The notes under the pieces: generated by a model
Database searches by the model: none
What the model saw: only the letters and a program-made list of their open reading frames with translations
Told to the model about the DNA's origin: nothing
Made by a program: the position numbers and the translations under genes
Origin: Clostridia bacterium
GTDB taxonomy: Bacteria; Bacillota; Clostridia; Christensenellales; Aristaeellaceae
NCBI GenBank assembly: GCA_017481825.1
Contig: JAFUOR010000101.1
Coordinates: 1 to 48,017, forward strand
DNA: 48,017 nucleotides
Reading direction: 5' to 3'
Shown here: one piece after another, positions 23,972 to 32,186 of the stretch
Layout of the letters: every line of letters starts with the position of its first letter
Numbering within the stretch: position 1 is the first letter of the stretch

Positions 23972-26290
23972 ATGAACTTCGACCGTAATTTATTGTTTGC
24001 TTATCTGGAAGAGGACAACATCCAGCGCGCTTATTTCCGCGTCAAGCCCCTGCTGACCGTGGAGGGCGATATCCGCGCGGAGGCCGAGAAGCAGTGGCCC
24101 AACGAGGGCGGTCTGCGCATCGTGCCGGATCGCAATGAACAGCATACCTTCAAGGTGCGCATGCGTACGCTGGGCGCTTATTGCGTTGTTGATCTGACCA
24201 GTGCCCCCGCGGATGCCGGAAAGATCCGCACCAACAAGAACTTCAAGCCTGAGCGCGGTGAGGTGAACCAGTACATCCTTTATTCCGATACGGTTCATGC
24301 GCTGCCGGAGCATACCTTCTACGAGATCGTTGAAGGTGCAGCAGATGACTTTGCCGCTGCCTGTGAAAAGGCAATCACTCCCCTGTTCTATATCCGCCAG
24401 GGCGATACGCTCTATGGCCCCGTGCGCAAGTCCGAGCCCGCTAAGCCGGAGGCCGCCGGTGAGGCCGCAGGAACGCTCTATGAGCTCCCCTGCCCGGACG
24501 GCGTAACCCGCATGATTCTGTGCATGAATGACGCGCCTGCCAGGCCGGAGCCCGAAGAGCCCGCCGCTCAGGAGGAGTCTGCCGCGCCCGCTGAGCAGGA
24601 GGTGAAGCAGGAAGCCGAGGAGACGGTGGAGGCTGCCCCTGTGCCGGAGGCCGCGCCTGCTGAAGTGCGCCAGGAGGAAGCTCCGGCGGAGGCACCCAAG
24701 GCTGAGGACGCCGCGCTGCCCATTGGCGAGACGCTCAACATCCTCGACCAGTCCAAGGGCTTTGAAGAGACGCTGCATTCCCTTGACCAGCAGCCCCTTT
24801 CCAAGAACGCGAATCTTCTGCGCCAGCGCGAGCCCCAGCAGAATGTTCAGCCCAAACCCGCTGCCTATGAAAAGCCCGGCGAGCTAAACGGCACGCCCCT
24901 CATTCGCACGCCCCTGCGCACCTCCACCCAGCAGCCCAAGAACCGTCTGCAGGAGGTTGTCGCCAACCAGTGGAGCGTGGGTAAGTATGAGCCCCCAGCC
25001 CAGAATCTTCCCGCCGGTACGGCCATGCGCGCGGTCAATAATCCCGTTGAAGCAGCCTGCAGCAGCCTGCGCGCTGCCTGGACGGACACCGATGCTCAGA
25101 ACCAGCTGCTGGATTTCATTCTCTCCCTTGACGGCGTTCGCACCAAGCTTGAACCGAAGCTGTGCGAGGGCAGCCATGTTTCCATCATGCAGAAGGTTCT
25201 GCGCGACAAGCTGCAGGATCTGGAGGCGGAGCGCCTGACCGCCCTGTGCGAGCTGGACAAGGCCCGCCGAGACACGGACGCCTATCGCAGCGACGTGATC
25301 AGCCAGATCAAGAACCGCCTGGCCAAGGAAACCGGCGATCTGGAAAAGAGCAAGTCCGCCTGCGAAACCCAGGTTGCCAGCCTGAAAACTGAGGTCAACG
25401 CCCTCTCCGCCCAGCGTGACGCGCTGCTGGATAAGGTGGCTTCCCTGCAAAGCGAGGCGGTTCCCGCCGCTGCAGCCAAGCTGCTTGCCGACATGCAGAT
25501 GGCTGCCCCTATCAACGGCACACCTCTGCGCATGACGCCCGTTTCCGGTGTGAAGGTGGACAGGGATGCGCTGATTGAGCGCCTGATGGCAGCCTGTGCG
25601 CAGTCCGGCGTGACCATTGAGCGCAATCACGCCATTGCGCTGCTGGTGCTTTTGGCACTGTGCCCGCGCATCGGTGTCAGCTGTGCAACCCCGGCCCCGG
25701 CATCGACGCTGACGAAGAACATCATGGCTGCCATGGGCTGGCAGAGCGCCTTTGCCCACCAGTTTGCACCGGAGCAAAAGCCCGTCGCCGCGCTCCGTCC
25801 CGTGGATACTACGCCTGCGGTGCTCATGACAAGCCTGCCGAATTATGCTCCCATCGCCGGCATCAGCAAGCTGCTGCTGAGCCGCAGCGCCGCCAATCTG
25901 ACTCGAAATGTCGCCTACGACATGAGCCAGTGGCCCATCCTGCTGCTGCCGAACCTGCCCTTTGTGGCTGAACAGGACGCCGCCATCGCCGAGCCTGTGA
26001 GCGTCGCTTCCCTCGCCGCGATACTTGAGAAGACCGCCGCAAATGACGAGGAGATCACGAAGGTACTCTCCCCCGTGCTCAAGGCTGCTGTGCCGCTTTC
26101 CGGCGCGGCCCGCAAGGAAATGTTCCGCTTTGTAGCTGTCTGCGCAGGTCTGATGGAGGGCGGCCTCCCCGTGGCTGTGGACTGGGCCATCCTGCTCTGG
26201 ATTATTCCGGCAATTGATCGCTCCAGCAAGAACCACAATGCCATCAAGGCACTGCTGGACGAGTATCCCCTCTCCCTGTCCAGGCTGTAA
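23972..26290 (+). CDS. Large protein of unknown family; possible degenerate AAA-type C-terminus
   Basis: A 772-residue cytoplasmic protein I cannot assign. An N-terminal domain (about 1-185) begins NFDRNLLFAYLEEDNIQRAY. An Ala/Glu/Pro-rich linker follows (about 189-246). The middle (about 410-500) is a heptad-like coiled coil with many Lys/Glu. The C-terminal part (about 520-772) resembles a P-loop ATPase without its catalytic residues: GVSCATPAPASTLTKNIM followed by AAMGW sits where GxxGxGKST would be, and QWPILLLPNLPF where a Walker B would be. ATG 23972 has GGAGG 7 nt upstream. It is single, with its own strong promoter and a terminator-like hairpin after it. The pseudo-ATPase reading is inference. 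Confidence 0.6.
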   Translation: MNFDRNLLFAYLEEDNIQRAYFRVKPLLTVEGDIRAEAEKQWPNEGGLRIVPDRNEQHTFKVRMRTLGAYCVVDLTSAPADAGKIRTNKNFKPERGEVNQYILYSDTVHALPEHTFYEIVEGAADDFAAACEKAITPLFYIRQGDTLYGPVRKSEPAKPEAAGEAAGTLYELPCPDGVTRMILCMNDAPARPEPEEPAAQEESAAPAEQEVKQEAEETVEAAPVPEAAPAEVRQEEAPAEAPKAEDAALPIGETLNILDQSKGFEETLHSLDQQPLSKNANLLRQREPQQNVQPKPAAYEKPGELNGTPLIRTPLRTSTQQPKNRLQEVVANQWSVGKYEPPAQNLPAGTAMRAVNNPVEAACSSLRAAWTDTDAQNQLLDFILSLDGVRTKLEPKLCEGSHVSIMQKVLRDKLQDLEAERLTALCELDKARRDTDAYRSDVISQIKNRLAKETGDLEKSKSACETQVASLKTEVNALSAQRDALLDKVASLQSEAVPAAAAKLLADMQMAAPINGTPLRMTPVSGVKVDRDALIERLMAACAQSGVTIERNHAIALLVLLALCPRIGVSCATPAPASTLTKNIMAAMGWQSAFAHQFAPEQKPVAALRPVDTTPAVLMTSLPNYAPIAGISKLLLSRSAANLTRNVAYDMSQWPILLLPNLPFVAEQDAAIAEPVSVASLAAILEKTAANDEEITKVLSPVLKAAVPLSGAARKEMFRFVAVCAGLMEGGLPVAVDWAILLWIIPAIDRSSKNHNAIKALLDEYPLSLSRL

Positions 26291-26304
26291 GCTGAATCAT
26301 AATG

Positions 26305-26342
26305 ATGTCCCCGGATGCAAAGTGCCATCCGGCCGGGGACAT
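26305..26342. terminator. Hairpin between orphan gene and spoIIP
   Basis: ATGTCCCCGG and CCGGGGACAT form a 10-bp stem between convergent genes. The T tract is weak on both sides, so termination efficiency is uncertain. Confidence 0.5.
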
Positions 26343-26344
26343 TT

Positions 26345-27235
26345 CTATTCCATCAGCGTATCGGCAATCGCCTGCGCCAGATACGGTACGCCGCTGAGCA
26401 CCTCCTGCAGAGTGTTGGTGTTCATACCGCATTCGATCAGCACGCAGCAGGGGGCGATATGCTGGTTGAAGCGCCCGGTCTTGACCTTAATATCACGGGC
26501 AAGGCCCTCGCACTGGCTGTTCAGATGATCGGTAATAGCTTCGGCAATCACGTAATTGGCCTCCCAATCGGGTTTTTCAGCATAACCGCCGGTGGTTCCC
26601 TTGCCCACAAGCACCATGAAGCGCGCAACGTCGGTGCCGCCGATGTTTACCGTTTTGCGGATGGTGGAGCTGGAGGCAATGGCGTCCCGGTGGAGATCAA
26701 TGTACAGATCGTATGCCTCGCCCCGGGCGGCGCGTTCCTCCAGCATATCCAGCGAACGGGCATAGGCGTCATCCAGATCGGGGGGCTCAAAGGCAGTCGT
26801 GTCGTGCACGACGTCGAAGCCAAGGCTCTCAAGGCTGGCCGCCAGCGCTCTTCCTACGGCGATGACATTGTGTGCATCGTCCTTCGTGCGCCATGTCTCC
26901 GTCTCCTGATAGGGGGTGTCCTCCACCTGGGCGTAGGCCTCCCAGGTATGCGTGTGATAAATCAGGATACGCTTCTCCACTTCCTGCGTCGGAATGGGCG
27001 ATGCCAGGAGCACCTCCACCCGCAGCATGGTATCGATGCTGCCCGCATCAGGAGATGGCGTTTCGCTGGGCGCAGGCGTATCAGGATTAACCTCCACCGT
27101 GAAGATGTACGAATCCTCCGCAAAGGCCGCAATACTTCCCGGCTGGCAAAGCGTCCATTGTGCCGCCAGCACACACAGCGTCAACGTCGATTGCAGAATC
27201 ACACAAAGGAGCGCTCTTTGCCGCAATGATGTCAC
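26345..27235 (-). CDS. spoIIP: Stage II sporulation protein P
   Basis: SpoIIP, 296 residues, is an amidase and endopeptidase that, with SpoIID and SpoIIM, removes septal peptidoglycan and drives engulfment in the mother cell. An N-terminal membrane anchor (about 9-30) is followed by a Pro/Ser-rich linker and the catalytic domain with the likely zinc residues in IYHTHTWEAY, DLHRD and LIECG, plus RFNQHIAP. The placement directly after gpr matches Bacillus. The frame starts at GTG 27235, 2-3 nt from an AAGGA site; a TTG at 27226 is spaced 11 nt away, so the start is uncertain by a few codons. A sigma-E-like promoter sits in the gap after gpr. Confidence 0.93.
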   Translation of the reverse strand: MTSLRQRALLCVILQSTLTLCVLAAQWTLCQPGSIAAFAEDSYIFTVEVNPDTPAPSETPSPDAGSIDTMLRVEVLLASPIPTQEVEKRILIYHTHTWEAYAQVEDTPYQETETWRTKDDAHNVIAVGRALAASLESLGFDVVHDTTAFEPPDLDDAYARSLDMLEERAARGEAYDLYIDLHRDAIASSSTIRKTVNIGGTDVARFMVLVGKGTTGGYAEKPDWEANYVIAEAITDHLNSQCEGLARDIKVKTGRFNQHIAPCCVLIECGMNTNTLQEVLSGVPYLAQAIADTLME

Positions 27236-27251
27236 CGTCCTTCACACATAC

Positions 27252-27280
27252 AGCGTATGCAAAGGGGATGACAGATATGC
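27252..27280 (-). promoter_or_regulatory. Sigma-E-like promoter of spoIIP
   Basis: Minus strand: GCATATC (27274-27280), 14 nt, CATACGCT (27252-27259). It fits the sigma-E pattern well at the -35 and in the CATAC of the -10. In Bacillus spoIIP is sigma-E controlled. Confidence 0.6.
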
Positions 27281-27282
27281 CG

Positions 27283-28182
27283 TCAGTGCAGATAGTGGGA
27301 CAGCTCGTCAATGGAGTAGGCCGTCTGCAGGGCGCTGTTGACAGCCAGAGCAAGCATATCCGCCAGGCCGGCCACCAGCTCGTCGATGTTGCGCGGCGTC
27401 ACCACCAGATCGGTCTGCGCCTGGCTGGTCAGTGATTCCGCCATCTCATGGGCTGCTTCGTCATCGCGTTCGGAAGCGATGATGTTCTTCAATGCGTCGC
27501 GGACGATGGTGGAGGCATATACCACCATCGGTATGCCCATAGCGATTACCGGCACATGAAGCGTATCTGCCGTAATGCCCGCGCGGTGGTTTCCCACGCC
27601 GCTGCCGGGACGGATACCGGTGTCCGTCAGCTGAATGGTTGTGCCGATGTGGCTTGTCTCCATGGCAGCAAGGGCGTCCACCACCAGCACGGCGGCAGGC
27701 TTCAAGCGCTCCACGAGCCCCAACGCCAGCTCAGCGGTTTCCACGCCTGTGATGCCAAGCACCCCCGGGGACATGGCGCATACGCTGCGCAACAGGCTGT
27801 CCGGCCCCTTCATATCCTGCATATGCCTTGTGACCAGAATACCGCTGACCACGCGATCTCCCAGGGCGTCGGCAGTCATATGGCGATTCCCCAAGCCGAG
27901 CACCAGCACATCCCCCTGGGGTGGCAGCATGATGCGCAGCACCTGCGCTACCTGCTTGGCAACCTCCATCCGCTCCTCGGGAGAGAGACGGGGCAGCTCG
28001 GGATGCGTCATCGTCCAATAGGTGCCCTCTGCCTTGCCCAGTCGCTTGGCCGCCTCGGCAGAATGAATCCGAACCCAGGTGATTTCGGCGTCACCCTCCT
28101 GCTGGGTCTGAACCGCGACACCCGCACCCAGTCCGCCGGGATAGACCGTTCGCTCCATCGCCAGATCCGTTCTGTAATCCAT
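27283..28182 (-). CDS. gpr: Germination protease GPR
   Basis: GPR, 299 residues, is the spore protease that degrades small acid-soluble proteins at germination. The conserved RTDLA is at residues 4-8, so the propeptide is very short compared with the Bacillus enzyme, as in other clostridia. Family blocks GLGNRHMTADALG, VCAMSPGVLGITGVET and DALAAMETSHIGTTIQLTD are present. ATG 28182 has AAAAGGAG about 10 nt upstream; the frame is open further upstream without homology. spoIIP follows after 47 nt. A sigma-G-like promoter precedes it, as expected for a forespore gene. Confidence 0.96.
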   Translation of the reverse strand: MDYRTDLAMERTVYPGGLGAGVAVQTQQEGDAEITWVRIHSAEAAKRLGKAEGTYWTMTHPELPRLSPEERMEVAKQVAQVLRIMLPPQGDVLVLGLGNRHMTADALGDRVVSGILVTRHMQDMKGPDSLLRSVCAMSPGVLGITGVETAELALGLVERLKPAAVLVVDALAAMETSHIGTTIQLTDTGIRPGSGVGNHRAGITADTLHVPVIAMGIPMVVYASTIVRDALKNIIASERDDEAAHEMAESLTSQAQTDLVVTPRNIDELVAGLADMLALAVNSALQTAYSIDELSHYLH

Positions 28183-28206
28183 CAATCTCACGCTCCTTTT
28201 GGAACG

Positions 28207-28237
28207 TAGGATGCCCGCACAAGCTAAATTGCATGCA
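28207..28237 (-). promoter_or_regulatory. Sigma-G/sigma-F-like promoter of gpr
   Basis: Minus strand: TGCATG (28232-28237), 18 nt, CATCCTA (28207-28213). The -10 matches the forespore pattern CATNNTA exactly and the -35 matches TGMATA in five of six bases. Confidence 0.5.
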
Positions 28238-28238
28238 G

Positions 28239-28264
28239 CAAAAAAGGAGAGCGATCTGCTCTCC
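28239..28264 (-). terminator. Terminator of PRTase gene
   Basis: Minus strand: GGAGAGC and GCTCTCC around a 5-nt loop, followed by six T. Confidence 0.9.
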
Positions 28265-28280
28265 TTCAATCTTACGCGAA

Positions 28281-28853
28281 TCAACCGATGATCTCGCCCC
28301 TGGCGTTGAACAGCGGCAGCTTTTCCAGATAGATGATGTCCTCGCGCTCCTGCGCTTCGCCCTCGGCCAGGATGGCCATCTTACCGGCAATCTCGCCGCC
28401 TGCAACCTTGACCAGCTCCTCCAGCGCATGCAGGGACTCGCCGGTGGAGATCACGTCGTCAATGATCAGAATCTTCTTGCCCTTCATCAGTGCAACGTCA
28501 TTCCCGTCCAGATAGAGCTTTTGCACGGCAGCAGTGGTGATGGACTTGACCTCCACATTCACCACGTCCTGCATGTAGAGCTTTGCCCCCTTGCGGGCCA
28601 GCAGCCACTTGGCGTCCCCCGCCTGGCGGGCCATTTCATAGGCCAGCGGGATGCCCTTGGACTCGGCAGTGATGATGTAATCGTATTCCGGGGCCTTCTT
28701 GAGCAGCTCCGCAGCGCAGGCAACGGTCAGCTCGCAATCGCCGAAGATCACGAACGCGCCGATATAGAGATCGTCCGTCACGCGGCAGATGGGCAGATCA
28801 CGCTGGAGACCTGCAATGGTCATGGTATGCTTGAGCATTTCATCAACCTTCAT
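28281..28853 (-). CDS. Purine phosphoribosyltransferase family protein (adenine PRTase-like)
   Basis: Type I phosphoribosyltransferase, 190 residues from this start. The PRPP loop is ILIIDDVISTGES, and the upstream ITAESKGIPLAYEMAR with the ARKGAKLYM segment match the apt-type purine enzymes; adenine is the likeliest base but xanthine or guanine cannot be excluded. It would be cytoplasmic purine salvage. The start is unsure: ATG 28853 has no clear ribosome site, while ATG 28838 follows AAGG by 8 nt and would give MLKHTMTIAG. The frame extends further up, but a TTG there is the -35 of the promoter. A perfect terminator follows. Confidence 0.83.
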   Translation of the reverse strand: MKVDEMLKHTMTIAGLQRDLPICRVTDDLYIGAFVIFGDCELTVACAAELLKKAPEYDYIITAESKGIPLAYEMARQAGDAKWLLARKGAKLYMQDVVNVEVKSITTAAVQKLYLDGNDVALMKGKKILIIDDVISTGESLHALEELVKVAGGEIAGKMAILAEGEAQEREDIIYLEKLPLFNARGEIIG

Positions 28854-28896
28854 TTCATTTGTTTTCTCGTATGCGCCAGCAAGCGCCTTACGATCT

Positions 28897-28925
28897 ATTT
28901 TACCCTGTATTCCGCTATCTGTCAA
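28897..28925 (-). promoter_or_regulatory. Sigma-A promoter of PRTase gene
   Basis: Minus strand: TTGACA (28920-28925), 17 nt, TAAAAT (28897-28902), placed just after the stop of the DUF1846 gene. Confidence 0.85.
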
Positions 28926-28935
28926 CGCCCTGGCG

Positions 28936-30417
28936 TCACTTATGATACAGCTTATGCGTCTGATACCGGGGATCGCAGGTCAGATTTACGCCAAGACGCT
29001 TGAAGGTGTTGTTGTCCACCGGAGAGAGGATCACGGTGGAATGCGCCTCGCAGTGCTTGAGCATGGGCAGCTGCTTCATCGCAATCGCAGCCCTTTCATC
29101 CGTTGCGGCGCAGATGGACAGCGCCAGCAGAACCTCGTCGGTATGGAGGCGTGGATTGCGATTGCCCAGATAGTCGCACTTCAAGGACTGGATGGGCTCA
29201 ATCACATGAGGCGAAATCAGATGCGCGCTCTTTTCGATGCCGCCCAGCGCTTTGAGGACGTTGAGCAGCAGCGCCGCAGAGGGACCCAACAGATTGGTGG
29301 TCTTGCCGGTGATGATCCGGCCATCTGCCAGCTGCATGGCCAGGGCAGGAGCGCCGGTCTCCTCGGCACGGGTGCGGGCGGCGGCGATCACTGGACGGTC
29401 ATCATCACTCAGGCCGGACTTCTGCAGCAGCAGCTCCAGCTTGTCCACCTCGCTCTGCTCCGCGTGGCCCTGACGCTGGGCGCAGCGGGCCGCGTAATAG
29501 CGGCGGATGATCTCCTGATGGGCGGCCTCGCAGCAAACAGCGTCGTCAATGATGCAGTTGCCCACCATGTTCACGCCCATATCCGTGGGGGACGCATAGG
29601 GAGAGCTGCCGTAGATCTGCTCAAACACGGCGCTGAGCACGGGGAATATCTCGATATCGCGGTTATAATTCACCGTCGTCTCGCCATAGGCGTCCAGGTG
29701 GAAGGGATCGATCATGTTGTGATCGTCCAGATCCACCGTCGCAGCCTCGTAGGCGACATTGACAGGGTGCTTGAGGGACAGGTTCCAGATGGGGAACGTC
29801 TCAAACTTGGCGTATCCTGCCTGCACGCCCCGCTTGTGCTCCTGATACAGCTGGCTCAGGCAGACTGCCATCTTGCCGGAGCCGGGGCCAGGCGCCGTGA
29901 CCAGCACCAGTGGCCGGGTGGTTTCCACATATTCATTGGCGCCAAAGCCTTCATCGCTGACGATGTGCTTGACATTATAGGGATAGCCTTCAATATTATA
30001 GTGACGGAAAACGGCGATGCCCAGGGACTCCAGCCGCTGCTTGAACATCACCGCAGCGCGCTGCTCACGCCAGCGGGTCAGCACCACGCTGCCGACATAA
30101 AGGCCGATGGCGCGGAAAGCGTCGATCAGCCGCAGCACATCAGCGTCATAGGTAATGCCAAGGTCGCCGCGGATCTTGTTCTTCTCGATATCATCAGCAT
30201 TGATAACAATCACCAGCTCGGCCTGTTCCCTCAGATTCAGGAGCATGGACACTTTGCTGTCGGGACGGAAGCCCGGAAGCACACGGGAAGCATGCGTATC
30301 ATCAAACAGCTTGCCTCCCAATTCCAGGTAGAGCTTGCCGCCAAACTTTGCAATACGCTTGAGAATATGCTCCGACTGCATGGCCGTATATTTATCATGA
30401 TCGAATCCAATGCGCAT
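28936..30417 (-). CDS. DUF1846 (UPF0371) family protein
   Basis: A 493-residue protein matching the DUF1846 family, which is of this length and highly conserved in Firmicutes. The start MRIGFDHDKY, the mid segment LVLVTAPGPGSGKMAVCLSQ with a P-loop-like GPGSGK near residue 175, and PHVIEPIQSLKCDYLGN are typical. The function is not established as far as I know. ATG 30417 has GGAGG 8 nt upstream. It has its own promoter and is followed at once by that of the PRTase gene with no terminator between, so some read-through is likely. Confidence 0.88.
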   Translation of the reverse strand: MRIGFDHDKYTAMQSEHILKRIAKFGGKLYLELGGKLFDDTHASRVLPGFRPDSKVSMLLNLREQAELVIVINADDIEKNKIRGDLGITYDADVLRLIDAFRAIGLYVGSVVLTRWREQRAAVMFKQRLESLGIAVFRHYNIEGYPYNVKHIVSDEGFGANEYVETTRPLVLVTAPGPGSGKMAVCLSQLYQEHKRGVQAGYAKFETFPIWNLSLKHPVNVAYEAATVDLDDHNMIDPFHLDAYGETTVNYNRDIEIFPVLSAVFEQIYGSSPYASPTDMGVNMVGNCIIDDAVCCEAAHQEIIRRYYAARCAQRQGHAEQSEVDKLELLLQKSGLSDDDRPVIAAARTRAEETGAPALAMQLADGRIITGKTTNLLGPSAALLLNVLKALGGIEKSAHLISPHVIEPIQSLKCDYLGNRNPRLHTDEVLLALSICAATDERAAIAMKQLPMLKHCEAHSTVILSPVDNNTFKRLGVNLTCDPRYQTHKLYHK

Positions 30418-30456
30418 CCCTGATCCCTCCTGATTTTGATAAGCCCATACCTGAAT

Positions 30457-30485
30457 ATTATATCACGTGTGTCAGATTGAAACAA
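30457..30485 (-). promoter_or_regulatory. Sigma-A promoter of DUF1846 gene
   Basis: Minus strand: TTGTTT (30480-30485), 17 nt, TATAAT (30457-30462), preceded by TGA giving an extended -10. Confidence 0.75.
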
Positions 30486-30551
30486 GAGATCAGGCAGTTT
30501 TTTTCTTGCACCGCTGATCGTGCAGAGCTCCCCCGCCGCTGAATATTGTGC

Positions 30552-30580
30552 TTGCAAGAACGGGTGTTATGGTTTAAAAT
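30552..30580 (+). promoter_or_regulatory. Sigma-A promoter of araA
   Basis: TTGCAA (30552-30557), 17 nt, TAAAAT (30575-30580). Confidence 0.7.
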
Positions 30581-30584
30581 AATC

Positions 30585-30616
30585 ATCAAGGCAGACGGCT
30601 TTGAAACTGCCTTGAT
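30585..30616 (+). repeat. Perfect stem-loop at the 5' end of the araA transcript
   Basis: ATCAAGGCAG and CTGCCTTGAT are perfect 10-bp arms around a 12-nt loop. The structure begins within a few bases of the expected transcription start and ends 18 nt before AAAGGAG. No T tract follows, so it is not a terminator. It may be an operator or an mRNA-stabilising hairpin. Confidence 0.6.
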
Positions 30617-30649
30617 CATGAGACGAATCAACACAAAGGAGTGTTTCCC

Positions 30650-32125
30650 ATGGCGCTGAAAAATTATGAATTCTGGTTTGTCGTCGGTTCTCAGTTCCTC
30701 TACGGCCCCGAGGTTCTCGAGACGGTAGCTGCCCGTGCCGCTGAGATGGTCGAGAAGATGAACGCATCCGGCAATCTGCCCTGCAAGCTAGTCTACAAGG
30801 TGACGGCGAAAACCAACCAGGAGATCACCGATGTGGTGCGCGAGGCCAATTACGCCAAGAACTGTGCGGGCATCATCACCTGGTGCCATACCTTCTCCCC
30901 CAGCAAGATGTGGATCAACGGCTTTGCCAATCTGCAAAAGCCCTACTGCCACTTCGCCACCCAGTACAACCGTGAGATCCCCAATGAGGAGATCGACATG
31001 GACTTCATGAACCTGAATCAGGCTGCCCATGGTGACCGTGAGCATGGCTTCATCGCAGCCCGTCTGCGGATGCCCCGCAAGGTCATCGCTGGCTACTGGC
31101 AGGATGAGGATGTGCAGGCCCGCATTGGCTCCTGGATGCGCGCTGCGGTGGGCGTGGCCGTCTCCAAGAGCCTGAAGGTCATGCGCTTTGGCGACAACAT
31201 GCGCGAAGTGGCCGTGACCGAGGGCGACAAGGTCGAGGTGCAGACCAAGCTCGGCTGGCAGGTCAACACCTGGCCCGTGGGCAAGCTGGTGGCCACCATG
31301 AACGCCGTGACTGACGCTGAAATCGACGCAAAGATGGACGAATACAAGTCCCTGTACGATATCGCTACCGATGACATCGAGACCGTCCGTTATCAGGCCT
31401 GCGAGGAGATCGCAATGAAGAAGATGCTGGATGCCGAAGGCTGCCTGGCCTTCACCAACACCTTCCAGGATCTCTACGGCATGAAACAGCTGCCTGGCCT
31501 GGCCTCCCAGCATCTGATGGCGCAGGGCTATGGCTACGGCGGCGAGGGTGACTGGAAGGTCAGCGCCATGACTGCCATCATGAAGGCCATGGCCGAGGGC
31601 CAGAAGGGCGGCACCGCCTTCATGGAGGACTACACCTACCATCTGGTGAAGGGCCAGGAGTATAGCCTGGGCGCCCATATGCTGGAGGTCTGTCCCTCCG
31701 TGGCGGCCGAAAAACCCCGCATCGAGGTGCATCCCCTGGGCATCGGTGATCGCGAGCCCCCGGCCCGCCTGGTGTTCGAGGGCAAGGCTGGCAAGGCCAT
31801 CGTCGTATCCCTTGTTGATATGGGCGGCCGCCTGCGCCTGATCTGCCAGGATATCGAGTGTGTCAAGCCCATCATGGACATGCCGAACCTGCCCGTTGCC
31901 CGCGTCATGTGGCGTGCCATGCCTGACCTGACCACCGGTGTGGAATGCTGGATTACCGCTGGCGGCGCACATCACACCGTGCTTTCCTACGATGTGACCG
32001 CTGAGCAGATGAAGGACTGGGCTACCATGATGGACATCGAGTTCGTCCACATTACGAAGGATACCACGGTTGAAGGTCTGGAGCAGCAGCTGTTCCTGAA
32101 CGACCTGGCCTGGAAGCTCAAGTAA
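30650..32125 (+). CDS. araA: L-arabinose isomerase
   Basis: AraA, 491 residues (about 500 in E. coli), converts L-arabinose to L-ribulose with a bound Mn2+. Expected catalytic and metal residues are seen: E299 in GYGYGGEGDWK, E326 in FMEDYTYH, H343 in GAHMLEV and the late His in GGAHHTVLSY. ATG 30650 follows AAAGGAG by 8 nt. araB, araD, a transporter and an AraR-type regulator are all absent, so this is an orphan copy whose partners must be elsewhere. A hairpin forms the start of the leader. The next gene is a nitroreductase after a GC-rich stem. Confidence 0.96.
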   Translation: MALKNYEFWFVVGSQFLYGPEVLETVAARAAEMVEKMNASGNLPCKLVYKVTAKTNQEITDVVREANYAKNCAGIITWCHTFSPSKMWINGFANLQKPYCHFATQYNREIPNEEIDMDFMNLNQAAHGDREHGFIAARLRMPRKVIAGYWQDEDVQARIGSWMRAAVGVAVSKSLKVMRFGDNMREVAVTEGDKVEVQTKLGWQVNTWPVGKLVATMNAVTDAEIDAKMDEYKSLYDIATDDIETVRYQACEEIAMKKMLDAEGCLAFTNTFQDLYGMKQLPGLASQHLMAQGYGYGGEGDWKVSAMTAIMKAMAEGQKGGTAFMEDYTYHLVKGQEYSLGAHMLEVCPSVAAEKPRIEVHPLGIGDREPPARLVFEGKAGKAIVVSLVDMGGRLRLICQDIECVKPIMDMPNLPVARVMWRAMPDLTTGVECWITAGGAHHTVLSYDVTAEQMKDWATMMDIEFVHITKDTTVEGLEQQLFLNDLAWKLK

Positions 32126-32134
32126 AATCAACAT

Positions 32135-32165
32135 GGCCGGGTTGACACGCGCAGCCCGGCCCTTT
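32135..32165 (+). terminator. GC-rich hairpin after araA
   Basis: GGCCGGG and CCCGGCC around a 13-nt loop, followed by CTTTCCC. The T tract is poor, so it may only weaken read-through into the nitroreductase gene. Confidence 0.45.
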
Positions 32166-32186
32166 CCCTATGATGGAGGTATCGCT

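Noticed and set aside
28854-28925. Upstream start (TTG at 28925) for the purine PRTase gene
   Set aside because: That TTG is the -35 hexamer of a consensus promoter whose -10 lies inside the would-be coding extension.
30490-30540. T-rich tract and GCAC/GTGC repeat upstream of araA, considered as a terminator
   Set aside because: The T run precedes the repeat on the plus strand and no gene reads into it on the minus strand.
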